Of a stretch of 64,000 nt of DNA, positions 42,087 through 49,856 are shown in pieces (the first letter of the stretch is position 1; every line of letters starts with the position of its first letter). Source of the DNA: Oscillospiraceae bacterium (lineage in GTDB: Bacteria; Bacillota; Clostridia; Oscillospirales; CAG-382). Below the pieces are notes generated by a model that saw only the letters and a program-made list of their open reading frames with translations, was not told where the DNA came from and made no database searches. Both the position numbers and the translations under genes were made by a program. The stretch is taken from contig SVTM01000002.1 in the NCBI GenBank assembly GCA_015063785.1, positions 42,556 through 106,555 on the forward strand, written 5' to 3'.

Positions 42087-43037
42087 TCAATAGAAAGTTG
42101 CAATCACATCGTCGGGGGCATCACACTTTTCAACAGAAAGAACAGAAAGAACAGGGCCTTTTCTGCGATAAATCTTATGATATTTAACATCAATCTTTGC
42201 TTCAAGCATGATCCACTCGCCATCCGAAAGCTTTTCTGTATCGGCATACTCACAGATATAACCCGCAAAACGTGTGTCGTCCACGCAACAAGTCATAACC
42301 TGACGACCGGCAATAAAAAGCTTCTTTTCTTTGGGATCGCGTTTTATACAAGCCTTGAATCTAACCGTCTTTCCATCATAATTTTCGATCTTTTCGGTTG
42401 TGTCGCGGTACCAAACGGCGTAATCCTCATCGTTTATCACGATGACAGGAGCATTTATGTCAAAGGGCAACGGGTCTTCGATGTCGTCGTAATCAACGCT
42501 TCCGTCGCAATATTCATATGCAATATCACAACGGCGGTTTGTCGTGCGAACTATCTTGTGCAGCTGCATTTTATCCACATCCTTGGGACAACGGTTGAAA
42601 ACGGTGAGCTCGCAGCTTGTAAGCTTGTCCACCACAAGAGAGCGCATATTGTTATTATACGACAAAAATGAAGTGTAATCGACAAAAAGCATTTCCTGAT
42701 AGACCTGCCAATGTTCCGGCAGGCGCTTATAAAGTTCGTCAAGCATCCACATACCGTTGTATTCTATAATAACTCGACAAAAATCAAGCTCATCCTCGAG
42801 TTTTACAAGAAATTCGGGAGTGATCTCTTCTATGTCGTCAACATTTCTAATATAAATATCCTTTTGAGGATACTTTTCGAGCTGATACTCTTCGATTCCT
42901 TCCTCGCAAACAAGAACAAGGGTTACATCGCCGTTTGAAAAGCGCGGATCCTCAAGAGTTTCGTGAATAAACTTTGTTTTTCCAGCTTCAAGAAAGCCGG
43001 TGAAAAGATAGATCGGTATCTCATTTCTGTTTTTCAT
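42087..43037 (-). CDS. CobW-like G3E GTPase, divergent
   Basis: 316 aa. IYLFTGFLEAGKTKFIHETL is a CobW/HypB-type P-loop; the body aligns with G3E GTPases but lacks the metal-binding CxCC motif present in the neighbour. The C-terminal half (FKACIKRDPKEKKLFIAGRQVMTCC, GYICEYADTEKLSDGEWIMLEAKI) looks like an OB-type domain akin to those of TIGR03943-type proteins encoded with ZNG/CobW permease systems. It follows the His-rich GTPase by 20 nt. A role in metal delivery is inferred. Confidence 0.8.
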   Translation of the reverse strand: MKNRNEIPIYLFTGFLEAGKTKFIHETLEDPRFSNGDVTLVLVCEEGIEEYQLEKYPQKDIYIRNVDDIEEITPEFLVKLEDELDFCRVIIEYNGMWMLDELYKRLPEHWQVYQEMLFVDYTSFLSYNNNMRSLVVDKLTSCELTVFNRCPKDVDKMQLHKIVRTTNRRCDIAYEYCDGSVDYDDIEDPLPFDINAPVIVINDEDYAVWYRDTTEKIENYDGKTVRFKACIKRDPKEKKLFIAGRQVMTCCVDDTRFAGYICEYADTEKLSDGEWIMLEAKIDVKYHKIYRRKGPVLSVLSVEKCDAPDDVIATFY

Positions 43038-43057
43038 GATTTATATTCCTTGTTCTA

Positions 43058-44314
43058 TCAGTGGATTTTGAAAAGTTCCTTGACGGCATGCTCATTGATG
43101 TTTGAACCGATGATGCATATACGTCCGATAACACCTGCACTGCCGCGTCTTACATCGACCTCTCCGGGAACGTAATCAAAATGGATCCATTCGCATTCTC
43201 CCGAATCAACGATTCCCTTTGCACGCAGAACTATGCCGTATTTTTCCTCGTTGCAAAGAGACGAAAGTATCTCTTTGATCTGATCTTCGGTATATTTTGC
43301 CGCAGTCTCGCCGCCACAGCTTACAAATACTTCATCGGCGTGATGGCGGTGATGATGTTCGTGTCCGTGGTCGTGTTCGTGGCAACCGCAGGTACAGTGC
43401 TCATCGTGATCATCATGGTCGTGGTGGCAATGATGGTGTTCGTGTTCATGATCATGGTCATGGCAACCGCAGGTACAGTGCTCGTCGTGGTCGTGATCGT
43501 GGTGATGATGCTCGTGTTCGTGTTCATGATCATGGTCATGGCAACCGCAGGTGCAGTGCTCGTCGTGATCGTGGTCGTGGTGATGATGCTCGTGGTCGTG
43601 TTCATGATCGTGGTCGTGGCAACCGCAGGTGCAGTGCTCGTCGTGGTCATCATGGTCATGATGGCAATGATGATGGTGATGATGCTCTTTTTCGAGGCTG
43701 TCAATATCGTTTTCTATCGAGTCAAGATGCTCCATTGCATCGAGAATAGCTTTGCCCGAAAGCTTGTCCCAATCAGTGGAAATGATAGTTGCCTTTTCGT
43801 TCTTTTCACGAAGCAGAGCGATCGATGCAGCAAGTTTTTCTTCCGACATACCAGCTGTTCTCGAAAGAACTATGCAGTTGGCATTTTCAATCTGGTTGTT
43901 ATAAAACTCGCCGAAGTTTTTCATATACATCTTGCACTTTGTGGCATCTGCAACGGTTGTAAAGCTGTTGAGGACGATATCCTTGTCGTCGATATCCTGA
44001 ACAGCCTTAATAACGTCGCTGAGCTTTCCTACGCCCGAGGGCTCGATGATGACTCTGTCGGGAGAATATTCGTCAAGAACCTTTTTTAAAGCTTCGCTGA
44101 AATTACCGACGAGGCTGCAACAGATACAACCCGAGTTCATTTCAGTAATTTCAATTCCGGCATCCTGAAGAAATCCACCGTCAATGCCTATTTCGCCGAA
44201 TTCATTTTCGATGAGCACGAGTTTTTCGCCTGCATAGGCTTCTTTTATGAGTTTTTTAATAAGTGTTGTTTTTCCTGCGCCAAGAAAGCCGGAGAAAATG
44301 TCGATCTTTGCCAT
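43058..44314 (-). CDS. CobW/ZNG1-family GTPase with long His/Cys metal-binding repeat insert
   Basis: 418 aa. P-loop GFLGAGKTTLIKKLI (9-23), ENEFGEIGID, the metal-binding motif SGCICC (61-66) and EPSGVGKLSD mark a zinc metallochaperone-type G3E GTPase. Between the GTPase and the C-terminal CobW_C domain (residues 340-418, GIVLRAKGIVDSGECEWIHFDYVPG) lies a stretch of about 115 residues (211-325) of His, Asp, Glu and Cys with four copies of DEHCTCGCH. Such enzymes transfer zinc or a similar metal to client apo-proteins. The cluster should hold many metal ions, as store or sensor. Confidence 0.92.
   Translation of the reverse strand: MAKIDIFSGFLGAGKTTLIKKLIKEAYAGEKLVLIENEFGEIGIDGGFLQDAGIEITEMNSGCICCSLVGNFSEALKKVLDEYSPDRVIIEPSGVGKLSDVIKAVQDIDDKDIVLNSFTTVADATKCKMYMKNFGEFYNNQIENANCIVLSRTAGMSEEKLAASIALLREKNEKATIISTDWDKLSGKAILDAMEHLDSIENDIDSLEKEHHHHHHCHHDHDDHDEHCTCGCHDHDHEHDHEHHHHDHDHDEHCTCGCHDHDHEHEHEHHHHDHDHDEHCTCGCHDHDHEHEHHHCHHDHDDHDEHCTCGCHEHDHGHEHHHRHHADEVFVSCGGETAAKYTEDQIKEILSSLCNEEKYGIVLRAKGIVDSGECEWIHFDYVPGEVDVRRGSAGVIGRICIIGSNINEHAVKELFKIH
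43340..43684 (-). repeat. tandem His/Asp/Cys-rich coding repeats
   Basis: Four units of about 25-30 codons, each with the block DEHCTCGCH followed by alternating HDHDHEHEH. DNA of the units is nearly identical, indicating recent duplication. On the opposite strand this gives a long valine/methionine-rich spurious frame. Confidence 0.9.
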
Positions 44315-44335
44315 TTTGTAAATCCTTTCTGTTAT

Positions 44336-44980
44336 TTAATTTATCATATTCTTAAATACTTCAAATATTTTATTTGGGTCAGAATACTTAGGATCGGAAA
44401 AACCGCAAGTCATTCTTTCGGGGTGCCATTGCAAAGCTAGTATTCTGTCTGCCGCTATAGCTTCAACCGTATTGTCGCTGTGACGCTGGATAGCACGAAG
44501 CCCGTCTCCAAGCACAGAGCACGCCTGATGGTGGGCACTGTTTACAATCATACTGTCGCCATACAGCAAATAAAAAACAGAATCCTTCTGATTTTCCACA
44601 ATATGCACCAAATCTGCATCGCAACCGCTCTTGTGAAAAGAATAAGTCGGCAAATGCTGAATAAGTTTGCCTCCTAAAGCGACGTTTATAAGCTGGCATC
44701 CACGGCATATACCGAAAATCGGTTTCCCGAGCGAAAAATATTTTTCAAAAAGTAGGAGCTCCGCCCTGTCGCGATCTATATCGGGAGGATAAGATCCGAG
44801 GTTTTCCTCGCCGTAAAAAGATGGGTCTATATCTCCCCCTCCGCAAAGCACAAGGGCGTCAAAACCGGTGTCGTTTGGCAGATAGCAGGCGAAAGGCGAA
44901 AACCCGTGTTGTTCGAAAGCGTCTATATAATTCTTCTCTGCACCAAGTGAAGTTGAAAGTAAAATATTAGGTCGCTCCAT
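44336..44980 (-). CDS. class I glutamine amidotransferase-like (peptidase C26) hydrolase
   Basis: 214 aa from the ATG with GGGGTGAG upstream. ALVLCGGGDIDPSFYGE, IDRDRAELLLFEKYFSLGKPIFGICRGCQLINVALGG (catalytic Cys in GICRGCQ), SAHHQA and LALQWHPERM (His and Glu of the triad) match gamma-glutamyl-gamma-aminobutyrate hydrolase/PuuD-type proteins. They split gamma-glutamyl amides. It is first in the operon with the two G3E GTPases and VanZ-like gene (22-nt gap). The functional link to metal handling is unclear; the substrate is unknown. Confidence 0.85.
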   Translation of the reverse strand: MERPNILLSTSLGAEKNYIDAFEQHGFSPFACYLPNDTGFDALVLCGGGDIDPSFYGEENLGSYPPDIDRDRAELLLFEKYFSLGKPIFGICRGCQLINVALGGKLIQHLPTYSFHKSGCDADLVHIVENQKDSVFYLLYGDSMIVNSAHHQACSVLGDGLRAIQRHSDNTVEAIAADRILALQWHPERMTCGFSDPKYSDPNKIFEVFKNMIN

Positions 44981-45008
44981 ACTCACCCCATAGTATCTTA
45001 ACATTGTT

Positions 45009-45037
45009 ATTATAGTACAAACAGTTGGATTTTTCAA
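45009..45037 (-). promoter_or_regulatory. promoter of the amidohydrolase/GTPase/VanZ operon
   Basis: Minus strand TTGAAA, 17-bp spacer, TATAAT, about 29 nt before the ATG at 44980. Confidence 0.8.
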
Positions 45038-45057
45038 CAGTTTACATAATTTTTTTA

Positions 45058-45132
45058 AAGAAAACAGGCAATCCGTTAATATATACACGAGAAGAATCTT
45101 GTTCTTTTTGTGTATGCTGGATCGCCTGTTTT
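45058..45132 (-). terminator. branched terminator of the spoIIIA operon
   Basis: Nested stems: AAAACAGGC-ATCC / GGAT-GCCTGTTTT outside and ATACAC / GTGTAT inside, followed on the minus strand by CTTTAAAAAAATT. It separates the sporulation operon from the downstream amidohydrolase operon. Confidence 0.75.
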
Positions 45133-45133
45133 A

Positions 45134-45754
45134 TTATTTCGTTTTTTCGATTATCTTTATGTTCTCTGCAGGTATGCCCATTTCGTTCATAACGATCTCT
45201 CTGATCTGTGCCACTTCGTAGGTCAGAAGACCCGTTGTTTTTACAACCACGTTGATGTTGTCACCGTTTATCACCGCAATACAATCGTCAAAACCCTTTG
45301 CCTTTACAAGAGTTTCGATGTTGGTTTCTGCTTCCATTGCTGCGGCAAGCTCTGTCATATCCGAAAGAGCTTTATTTTTGGCATCGGGCATGGTTTCAGA
45401 GCTGTCAACCACCGTCTGCAAAAGCTCGATGGTTTCGTCTCTGCTTCTTTGGCGGTCGTATGCTGCAGAGGCAAAATAGCTTTCTTCGGCAACAGAATCC
45501 TCTCCATTGGCAGACACAGTTTCGTCCTGCACCGTTGAACCGACGTAGGTGGCCTCTCCAAGTATTTTGGCAGTGTCTCCCGAAACAGAAGAATTATAGA
45601 TATATCCCGTTTTTTCGGACGCATCTTCCTTATTTTTGTTATAATTCCAGTCGGCATACACCGAAAGCCCCACCACCGCAACGCATGCAGCAAGTAGCAT
45701 GGGCCTTATCACCTTTTTTGTCTTTTTCATTTCGTTTTTTGTGTTCTTTTCCAA
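45134..45754 (-). CDS. spoIIIAH: stage III sporulation protein AH
   Basis: 206 aa with a TTG start 9 nt after GGGAGG (a TTG at 45760 is also possible). One N-terminal membrane segment (VIRPMLLAACVAVVGLSVYAD) and an extracellular part ending in KALSDMTELAAAMEAETNIETLVKAKGFDDCIAVING and VVKTTGLLTYEVAQIREIV, the conserved YscJ/FliF-like domain. SpoIIIAH in the mother cell membrane pairs with SpoIIQ of the forespore to form the feeding channel. Last gene of the operon. Confidence 0.93.
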   Translation of the reverse strand: MEKNTKNEMKKTKKVIRPMLLAACVAVVGLSVYADWNYNKNKEDASEKTGYIYNSSVSGDTAKILGEATYVGSTVQDETVSANGEDSVAEESYFASAAYDRQRSRDETIELLQTVVDSSETMPDAKNKALSDMTELAAAMEAETNIETLVKAKGFDDCIAVINGDNINVVVKTTGLLTYEVAQIREIVMNEMGIPAENIKIIEKTK

Positions 45755-45756
45755 GA

Positions 45757-46275
45757 TCAATATCCTCCCGTCACATAGATTTTTGTTTCTGGTATATTCA
45801 ATGCGGTTGCCGCCATGGCAGCAATGCTTGATTTCAGATTATTGTCTATTATCCCATCACATACTATCACAGCTCCCTTTACCTTAGGCGGTATTCTTTT
45901 TACCACAACGGGCATCTGATCGTCACCGACCGATCCGGTTAAAACCAGCTGCCGCTCACTTCGGATATCGGTTTTATCGGAAGTGACAGCTTCGTTTATG
46001 CTGGCATCGCTGACATATACGTTTTCGAAGGTGCTGTCAAGCGTAACCATTACTTTAACGTTTTCGCTGCCCGTCATACAAGAAACTGCGCTTTGCAAAC
46101 CGCTCTCAAGCATTCCAGAATATACCGCTATCTCATCTGATGGGACAACGGGCACATCAACATTGTTTTTTCCATAAGATTTTGACAGAAAAGAAATAGC
46201 CAGCAATGCAACTCCTGCCGCAAGACATACCACAACTGCAGTTTTTTCATCAAAAAATCCCTTGATTTTTTTCAT
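45757..46275 (-). CDS. spoIIIAG: stage III sporulation protein AG
   Basis: 172 aa. N-terminal membrane span (VVVCLAAGVALLAISFL), then the secretin-ring-forming region ending in VKRIPPKVKGAVIVCDGIIDNNLKSSIAAMAATALNIPETKIYVTG, diagnostic for SpoIIIAG. It forms a large ring in the intermembrane space of the engulfed forespore. Overlaps or abuts spoIIIAH. Confidence 0.95.
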   Translation of the reverse strand: MKKIKGFFDEKTAVVVCLAAGVALLAISFLSKSYGKNNVDVPVVPSDEIAVYSGMLESGLQSAVSCMTGSENVKVMVTLDSTFENVYVSDASINEAVTSDKTDIRSERQLVLTGSVGDDQMPVVVKRIPPKVKGAVIVCDGIIDNNLKSSIAAMAATALNIPETKIYVTGGY

Positions 46276-46289
46276 ATCTGTTCACCGTT

Positions 46290-46766
46290 TTAGCTTTCAT
46301 ATATAATTTCTGCCGATACTCCGCACACAGATAGAACGTATTCCGATAATAGATCAAAATTGGCATCATCGGTAATTATTGTTATCTTTTCAAAAGAAAA
46401 CTCTGTTGTATTTCCAATCTGTGTCATACTCAATTGTATGCTGCAATCCTTCACGATTATTCCGGTGTTTTCAAAGATGTTTGTTTTAAGTTTCTCTTCA
46501 AGATCCTGCGATATACCCTTTGACAATTCCTCATAATAGTTTTCTTTTGCTGATGATATATCATATTCGATCGTAAAAAAAGGCATATTAAAGGAAAAAT
46601 CAAACTGCGAAACCAGTTTCTTTCCGCCACCTATCAAAGCACACAAAAAGCACAGAGATACTGTAAATCTAATATACTTTGACAAGTCGCTGTTTTCTTC
46701 CCCAAAAAGAGACAATACCGCAGATAAAATCCCCATGCAAACAACTGTCATTATTACATCTGTCAT
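46290..46766 (-). CDS. spoIIIAF: stage III sporulation protein AF
   Basis: 158 aa from the ATG 10 nt after the spoIIIAE stop; a TTG at 46796 would overlap AE. Two N-terminal membrane helices (VIMTVVCMGILSAVLSLF; YIRFTVSLCFLCALIGG) and a soluble domain with DCSIQLSMTQIG and FDLLSEYVLSVCGVSAEIIYES, typical of SpoIIIAF. Part of the feeding-channel complex in the mother cell membrane. Confidence 0.9.
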   Translation of the reverse strand: MTDVIMTVVCMGILSAVLSLFGEENSDLSKYIRFTVSLCFLCALIGGGKKLVSQFDFSFNMPFFTIEYDISSAKENYYEELSKGISQDLEEKLKTNIFENTGIIVKDCSIQLSMTQIGNTTEFSFEKITIITDDANFDLLSEYVLSVCGVSAEIIYES

Positions 46767-46776
46767 TTTTATACCG

Positions 46777-47817
46777 TCAAATAATATTTGAAACAAGGCA
46801 AAGCATAAGCAAAAAGCCCACCGAGGTTATTACAAGTCCAGCATTTAAAACATTCAGTATGCCACCTGCATCAGACAACATCAATCCTTGCGCTTGACAC
46901 CCGAGTGTTTTTGCCAAAACAGAACTGATATTAAGTTCAATCTTGAAAACAATACATGCAACAAGCGGCGGAAGCACCGCAGATATTATTGCCGAAACTC
47001 CGGCGGCACCCGTTACTGTGCCCACAGCACGCATCGATTGTGATACTGTGCTCACGCTTTCACTAATAAGATTTCCGACGATTGGCACAAGATTTGTTGC
47101 GGCAAATCGCACCGCCCTGTTTCCGACACTGTCAGCCGCACGTGCAACAGCATCCTGAAAGTGAATAACCGTCACACATGCTGTCATAAGAAACGCCGAA
47201 CAAAAAACTGAAAACGTTCGTATGGATGAAGAAAAGCTTCTTATATCAATTGTTTTGCCAACAATCGTCGAAACGGTTAACAAAACGAACAAAAGCTTTG
47301 CACAGGGCAAGACAAGCGATGAAACAAGAAATTCGATCACAGCGACAGAAATTGCTGCAGCAGAATTTCCCGATACAGCTGTCATCATGCCTTCGCTCAT
47401 GCAGGACGCCACAACAGGCGGTAGGGCAACTGCGCAAATGTCACGCAGTTTTTCAACATACATTTCGATATGATCACAAAGATTCTTTATGATTGAAAAA
47501 AGGAATGCCGAAAAGCACAAAGAACAAACATATTCTCCCACATCGAACTTGTTAAAACATATGCCAAGAGTATTTATCACTGACGAAATTAGTACCATGC
47601 CAACAAGCCCCGAAAAGACAGGAATGGACGGGAAAAATGCCTGTTTTGCGCTGTTACATACCAAAGACATGATTTTTGGGAAAGAAAACGCTTCATAAAC
47701 TTCTCTCGCTCTATTATCAAAGCCATTGATATCATCCGCCAACACGACGGATCCAAAAACAGCAAAGTAACACAAGAGAGAAAAAATTATAACTACTACC
47801 TTAACTTTAATTCTCAT
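46777..47817 (-). CDS. spoIIIAE: stage III sporulation protein AE
   Basis: 346 aa with signal-like N-terminus and about seven membrane helices. GLVGMVLISSVINTLGICF, SCMSEGMMTAVSGNSAAAISVAVIEFL, FVLLTVSTIVGKTIDIRSFSSSIRTF and AARAADSVGNRAVRFAATNLVPIVGNLISESVSTV correspond to conserved SpoIIIAE blocks. It begins 3 nt after spoIIIAD with no obvious ribosome binding site, so translation is probably coupled. Confidence 0.95.
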   Translation of the reverse strand: MRIKVKVVVIIFSLLCYFAVFGSVVLADDINGFDNRAREVYEAFSFPKIMSLVCNSAKQAFFPSIPVFSGLVGMVLISSVINTLGICFNKFDVGEYVCSLCFSAFLFSIIKNLCDHIEMYVEKLRDICAVALPPVVASCMSEGMMTAVSGNSAAAISVAVIEFLVSSLVLPCAKLLFVLLTVSTIVGKTIDIRSFSSSIRTFSVFCSAFLMTACVTVIHFQDAVARAADSVGNRAVRFAATNLVPIVGNLISESVSTVSQSMRAVGTVTGAAGVSAIISAVLPPLVACIVFKIELNISSVLAKTLGCQAQGLMLSDAGGILNVLNAGLVITSVGFLLMLCLVSNII

Positions 47818-47820
47818 TTT

Positions 47821-48207
47821 TCAATTCAACATATCCTTTACTTGCTCGATAAGACTTTTAAGCACAGGCAGTGCACACAAAAGTATTGCCATTTTTCCTG
47901 CAAGCATTGCTTTGGAGGCAAATGCTGATTCGCCTGCATCCTTGCATATTTCCGCCGCAACTCCTGAAAGTGCCGCTATTCCACACACTCTAAAAAGAAC
48001 AGACGCATACACCGAAAAGCTCGTCCCCTGCACCAAGGAATAAAAAAAATCAACAAATGGGATAACGCAAAAAACGCACAGACCCACAACGCATACAGAT
48101 ACGAAAATGACAAGAAGTGCAGAAAAAGACGGAGCAAGATTTTTTACCACAACACTTGCCATTGCTCCAAAAACACAAAGAGCAAGCAGTTTTTCTAGTT
48201 CCTGCAT
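47821..48207 (-). CDS. spoIIIAD: stage III sporulation protein AD
   Basis: 128 aa; the ATG at 48207 is inside a longer frame. Four membrane segments with KLLALCVFGAMASVVVKNLAPSFSALLVIF, VCGIAALSGVAAEICKDAGESAFASKAMLAGKMAILLCALPVLKSLIEQV; the ICKDAGESAFASKAMLAGK block is characteristic. Related to SpoIIIAC and type III export SpaQ-like proteins. The next gene starts 3 nt after its stop. Confidence 0.94.
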   Translation of the reverse strand: MQELEKLLALCVFGAMASVVVKNLAPSFSALLVIFVSVCVVGLCVFCVIPFVDFFYSLVQGTSFSVYASVLFRVCGIAALSGVAAEICKDAGESAFASKAMLAGKMAILLCALPVLKSLIEQVKDMLN

Positions 48208-48209
48208 GG

Positions 48210-48404
48210 TCAAAACCCAAAAATTGATTTGATCGAGGCAAAAAGATTCCCGATCTTTTCCACCAGCAGCATAAGAACGACGATTATGCCTGCAAGATTG
48301 ACAAGAGAGGCCTGATCGTCCCTGCCCGCCCTCGTCAGCACCTGACACGCCACTGCAACGAGTATTCCTATTCCTGCGATTTTTACAACTGTGTTTACAT
48401 CCAT
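48210..48404 (-). CDS. spoIIIAC: stage III sporulation protein AC
   Basis: 64 aa, AGGAGATAGGA before the ATG. MDVNTVVKIAGIGILVAVACQVLTRAGRDDQASLVNLAGIIVVLMLLVEKI is highly typical: two membrane helices and the TRAGRDDQA loop. Two nt before spoIIIAD. Confidence 0.95.
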   Translation of the reverse strand: MDVNTVVKIAGIGILVAVACQVLTRAGRDDQASLVNLAGIIVVLMLLVEKIGNLFASIKSIFGF

Positions 48405-48421
48405 TCCTATCTCCTTTGATT

Positions 48422-48913
48422 TTATATACACAAAACAAAAACAGAAAGAGCGCAGATCACTGCAAGCTTTGAATACAACTCTGAGCGTTTTTTGTCAGCA
48501 GTCCGAACAGAAGAAAGCTTTGCCTGCATATCGGAAATGTATCTGTCGCAAAGCGACACAGCTTCCTGTGCACAACAGCAAAACCCCACAGAACAAGCAA
48601 ACTCCTTTGCACTGTCAAGAATTGTTGTTTCGCATTCTTTTGTGCTTATCTCACACAGAGCTTTTGACAAAGAATCGCTTTGCATTTGAGAAAGCAGCTC
48701 ATAGAATCGTCCAATATCAAGACGTGCATCGTAAAAATCTGCACAGATATCGCACACCGGTGCCGAATGTGAAACTATTTTGCTCTTTATAAACACTACA
48801 AGAGAAATAATTGCATCTTCACAATCCATTTTTTGACGCAACTTTTTTGAAAAGCCGTTTCCCAGATACCAAACCGAAAGCGACATAAGCAGTACCCCAA
48901 AAGTCTTCAACAT
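48422..48913 (-). CDS. spoIIIAB: stage III sporulation protein AB
   Basis: 163 aa from the ATG at 48913 that overlaps the spoIIIAA end by 7 nt. N-terminal membrane segment (MLKTFGVLLMSLSVWYLGNGF), a helical domain resembling GspF folds, and a C-terminal membrane segment (LYSKLAVICALSVFVLCI). Position and size fit SpoIIIAB; sequence conservation in this family is low. Confidence 0.9.
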   Translation of the reverse strand: MLKTFGVLLMSLSVWYLGNGFSKKLRQKMDCEDAIISLVVFIKSKIVSHSAPVCDICADFYDARLDIGRFYELLSQMQSDSLSKALCEISTKECETTILDSAKEFACSVGFCCCAQEAVSLCDRYISDMQAKLSSVRTADKKRSELYSKLAVICALSVFVLCI

Positions 48914-49839
48914 ACCGTGTCCTTTGGAAATGTTTTTACAGAACAAGTATATTTGCCGTCAACGCAAGAAAGCTCGCAGGCAGTTGAAAAGACCTTATCC
49001 CCAAAAAGCTTTTGCATCATCGGCTTTTGCATCACATCAAATAAGTTTTTCCCGTGGCAGGAAGCTACAAAAGTTACTCCTTTCGTGGAACTCTTGCAAA
49101 TCGCCTCGGCTTCTTGTTCATTACCAATCTCGTCACACACAATATATTCCGGAGACAGTACACGAGTTGCAAGTTCTATTGAATATTCTTTTGGCAAGTA
49201 GGTCAGAAAATCGGCGCAGCTATTTGAAAACGCGTCTTTCATGTATATTTCTGCCCTTTCGTCTATTACACAAACTCGTTTTCTGCACACTTTTCCACCA
49301 TCCGAAAAAGATCGCGAAATGCCGCTTGTAAAGCTTCTTAAAAAAGTTGTTTTGCCGCCTCCCGGCGGAGAGATCACAAGTATCCCTCCAACGCTGTGGC
49401 TTCCTTTTTTTGATAACAGCGAAAAGAGTTGTTCTGCGCAGTTTTCGATATGCCTCGGAAAGCGGATATTCAGGGATGTATATGACGAAAAGCCAGACAG
49501 AGCACCATCTTTCATTATGGCGGCACCGCCGATTCCCACTCTCACACCGTTTTTTGTTATAAACCCCTGCTTTATTTGCTCCGAATATGCGTATACTGAA
49601 CCCGAACAAAGAGAAAAAACGACTTTTTCTATATCTTTCCCTTCAAGAACCAGCGGCTCTTTGCATATAGAGAAAACCGACAGGTCTTTTGATATCACAA
49701 GTTCACGGCCGTCGTATAGAACCGTCTGAAGTCCGTTTGCGCGTAACCTTATTTCTGTTATATGCGTGCTGTCAAGCTTACATACTGCATTCGCCACTTT
49801 TTCCGGAAGACATGGTAAAATTTCTTTTAAAAAGTCCAT
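48907..49839 (-). CDS. spoIIIAA: stage III sporulation protein AA (ATPase)
   Basis: 310 aa. P-loop VISPPGGGKTTFLRSF near residue 155, RVCVIDERAEIYM (Walker B), EYIVCDEIGNEQEAEAICKSSTKGVTFVASCHG near the C-terminus; EIRLRANGLQTVL at the N-terminus. A GspE/VirB11-like ATPase that powers the SpoIIIA channel from the mother cell side. AAGGTAATAT before the ATG; it starts 17 nt after the SpoIID-domain gene, suggesting one transcript. Confidence 0.96.
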   Translation of the reverse strand: MDFLKEILPCLPEKVANAVCKLDSTHITEIRLRANGLQTVLYDGRELVISKDLSVFSICKEPLVLEGKDIEKVVFSLCSGSVYAYSEQIKQGFITKNGVRVGIGGAAIMKDGALSGFSSYTSLNIRFPRHIENCAEQLFSLLSKKGSHSVGGILVISPPGGGKTTFLRSFTSGISRSFSDGGKVCRKRVCVIDERAEIYMKDAFSNSCADFLTYLPKEYSIELATRVLSPEYIVCDEIGNEQEAEAICKSSTKGVTFVASCHGKNLFDVMQKPMMQKLFGDKVFSTACELSCVDGKYTCSVKTFPKDTVC

Positions 49840-49856
49840 ATATTACCTTGACAACC

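Noticed and set aside
43181..44089. 302-codon plus-strand frame rich in Val, Met and Ala
   Set aside because: It is antisense to the His-rich repeat of the CobW-type GTPase; composition mirrors the HDH repeats and no start signals support it.
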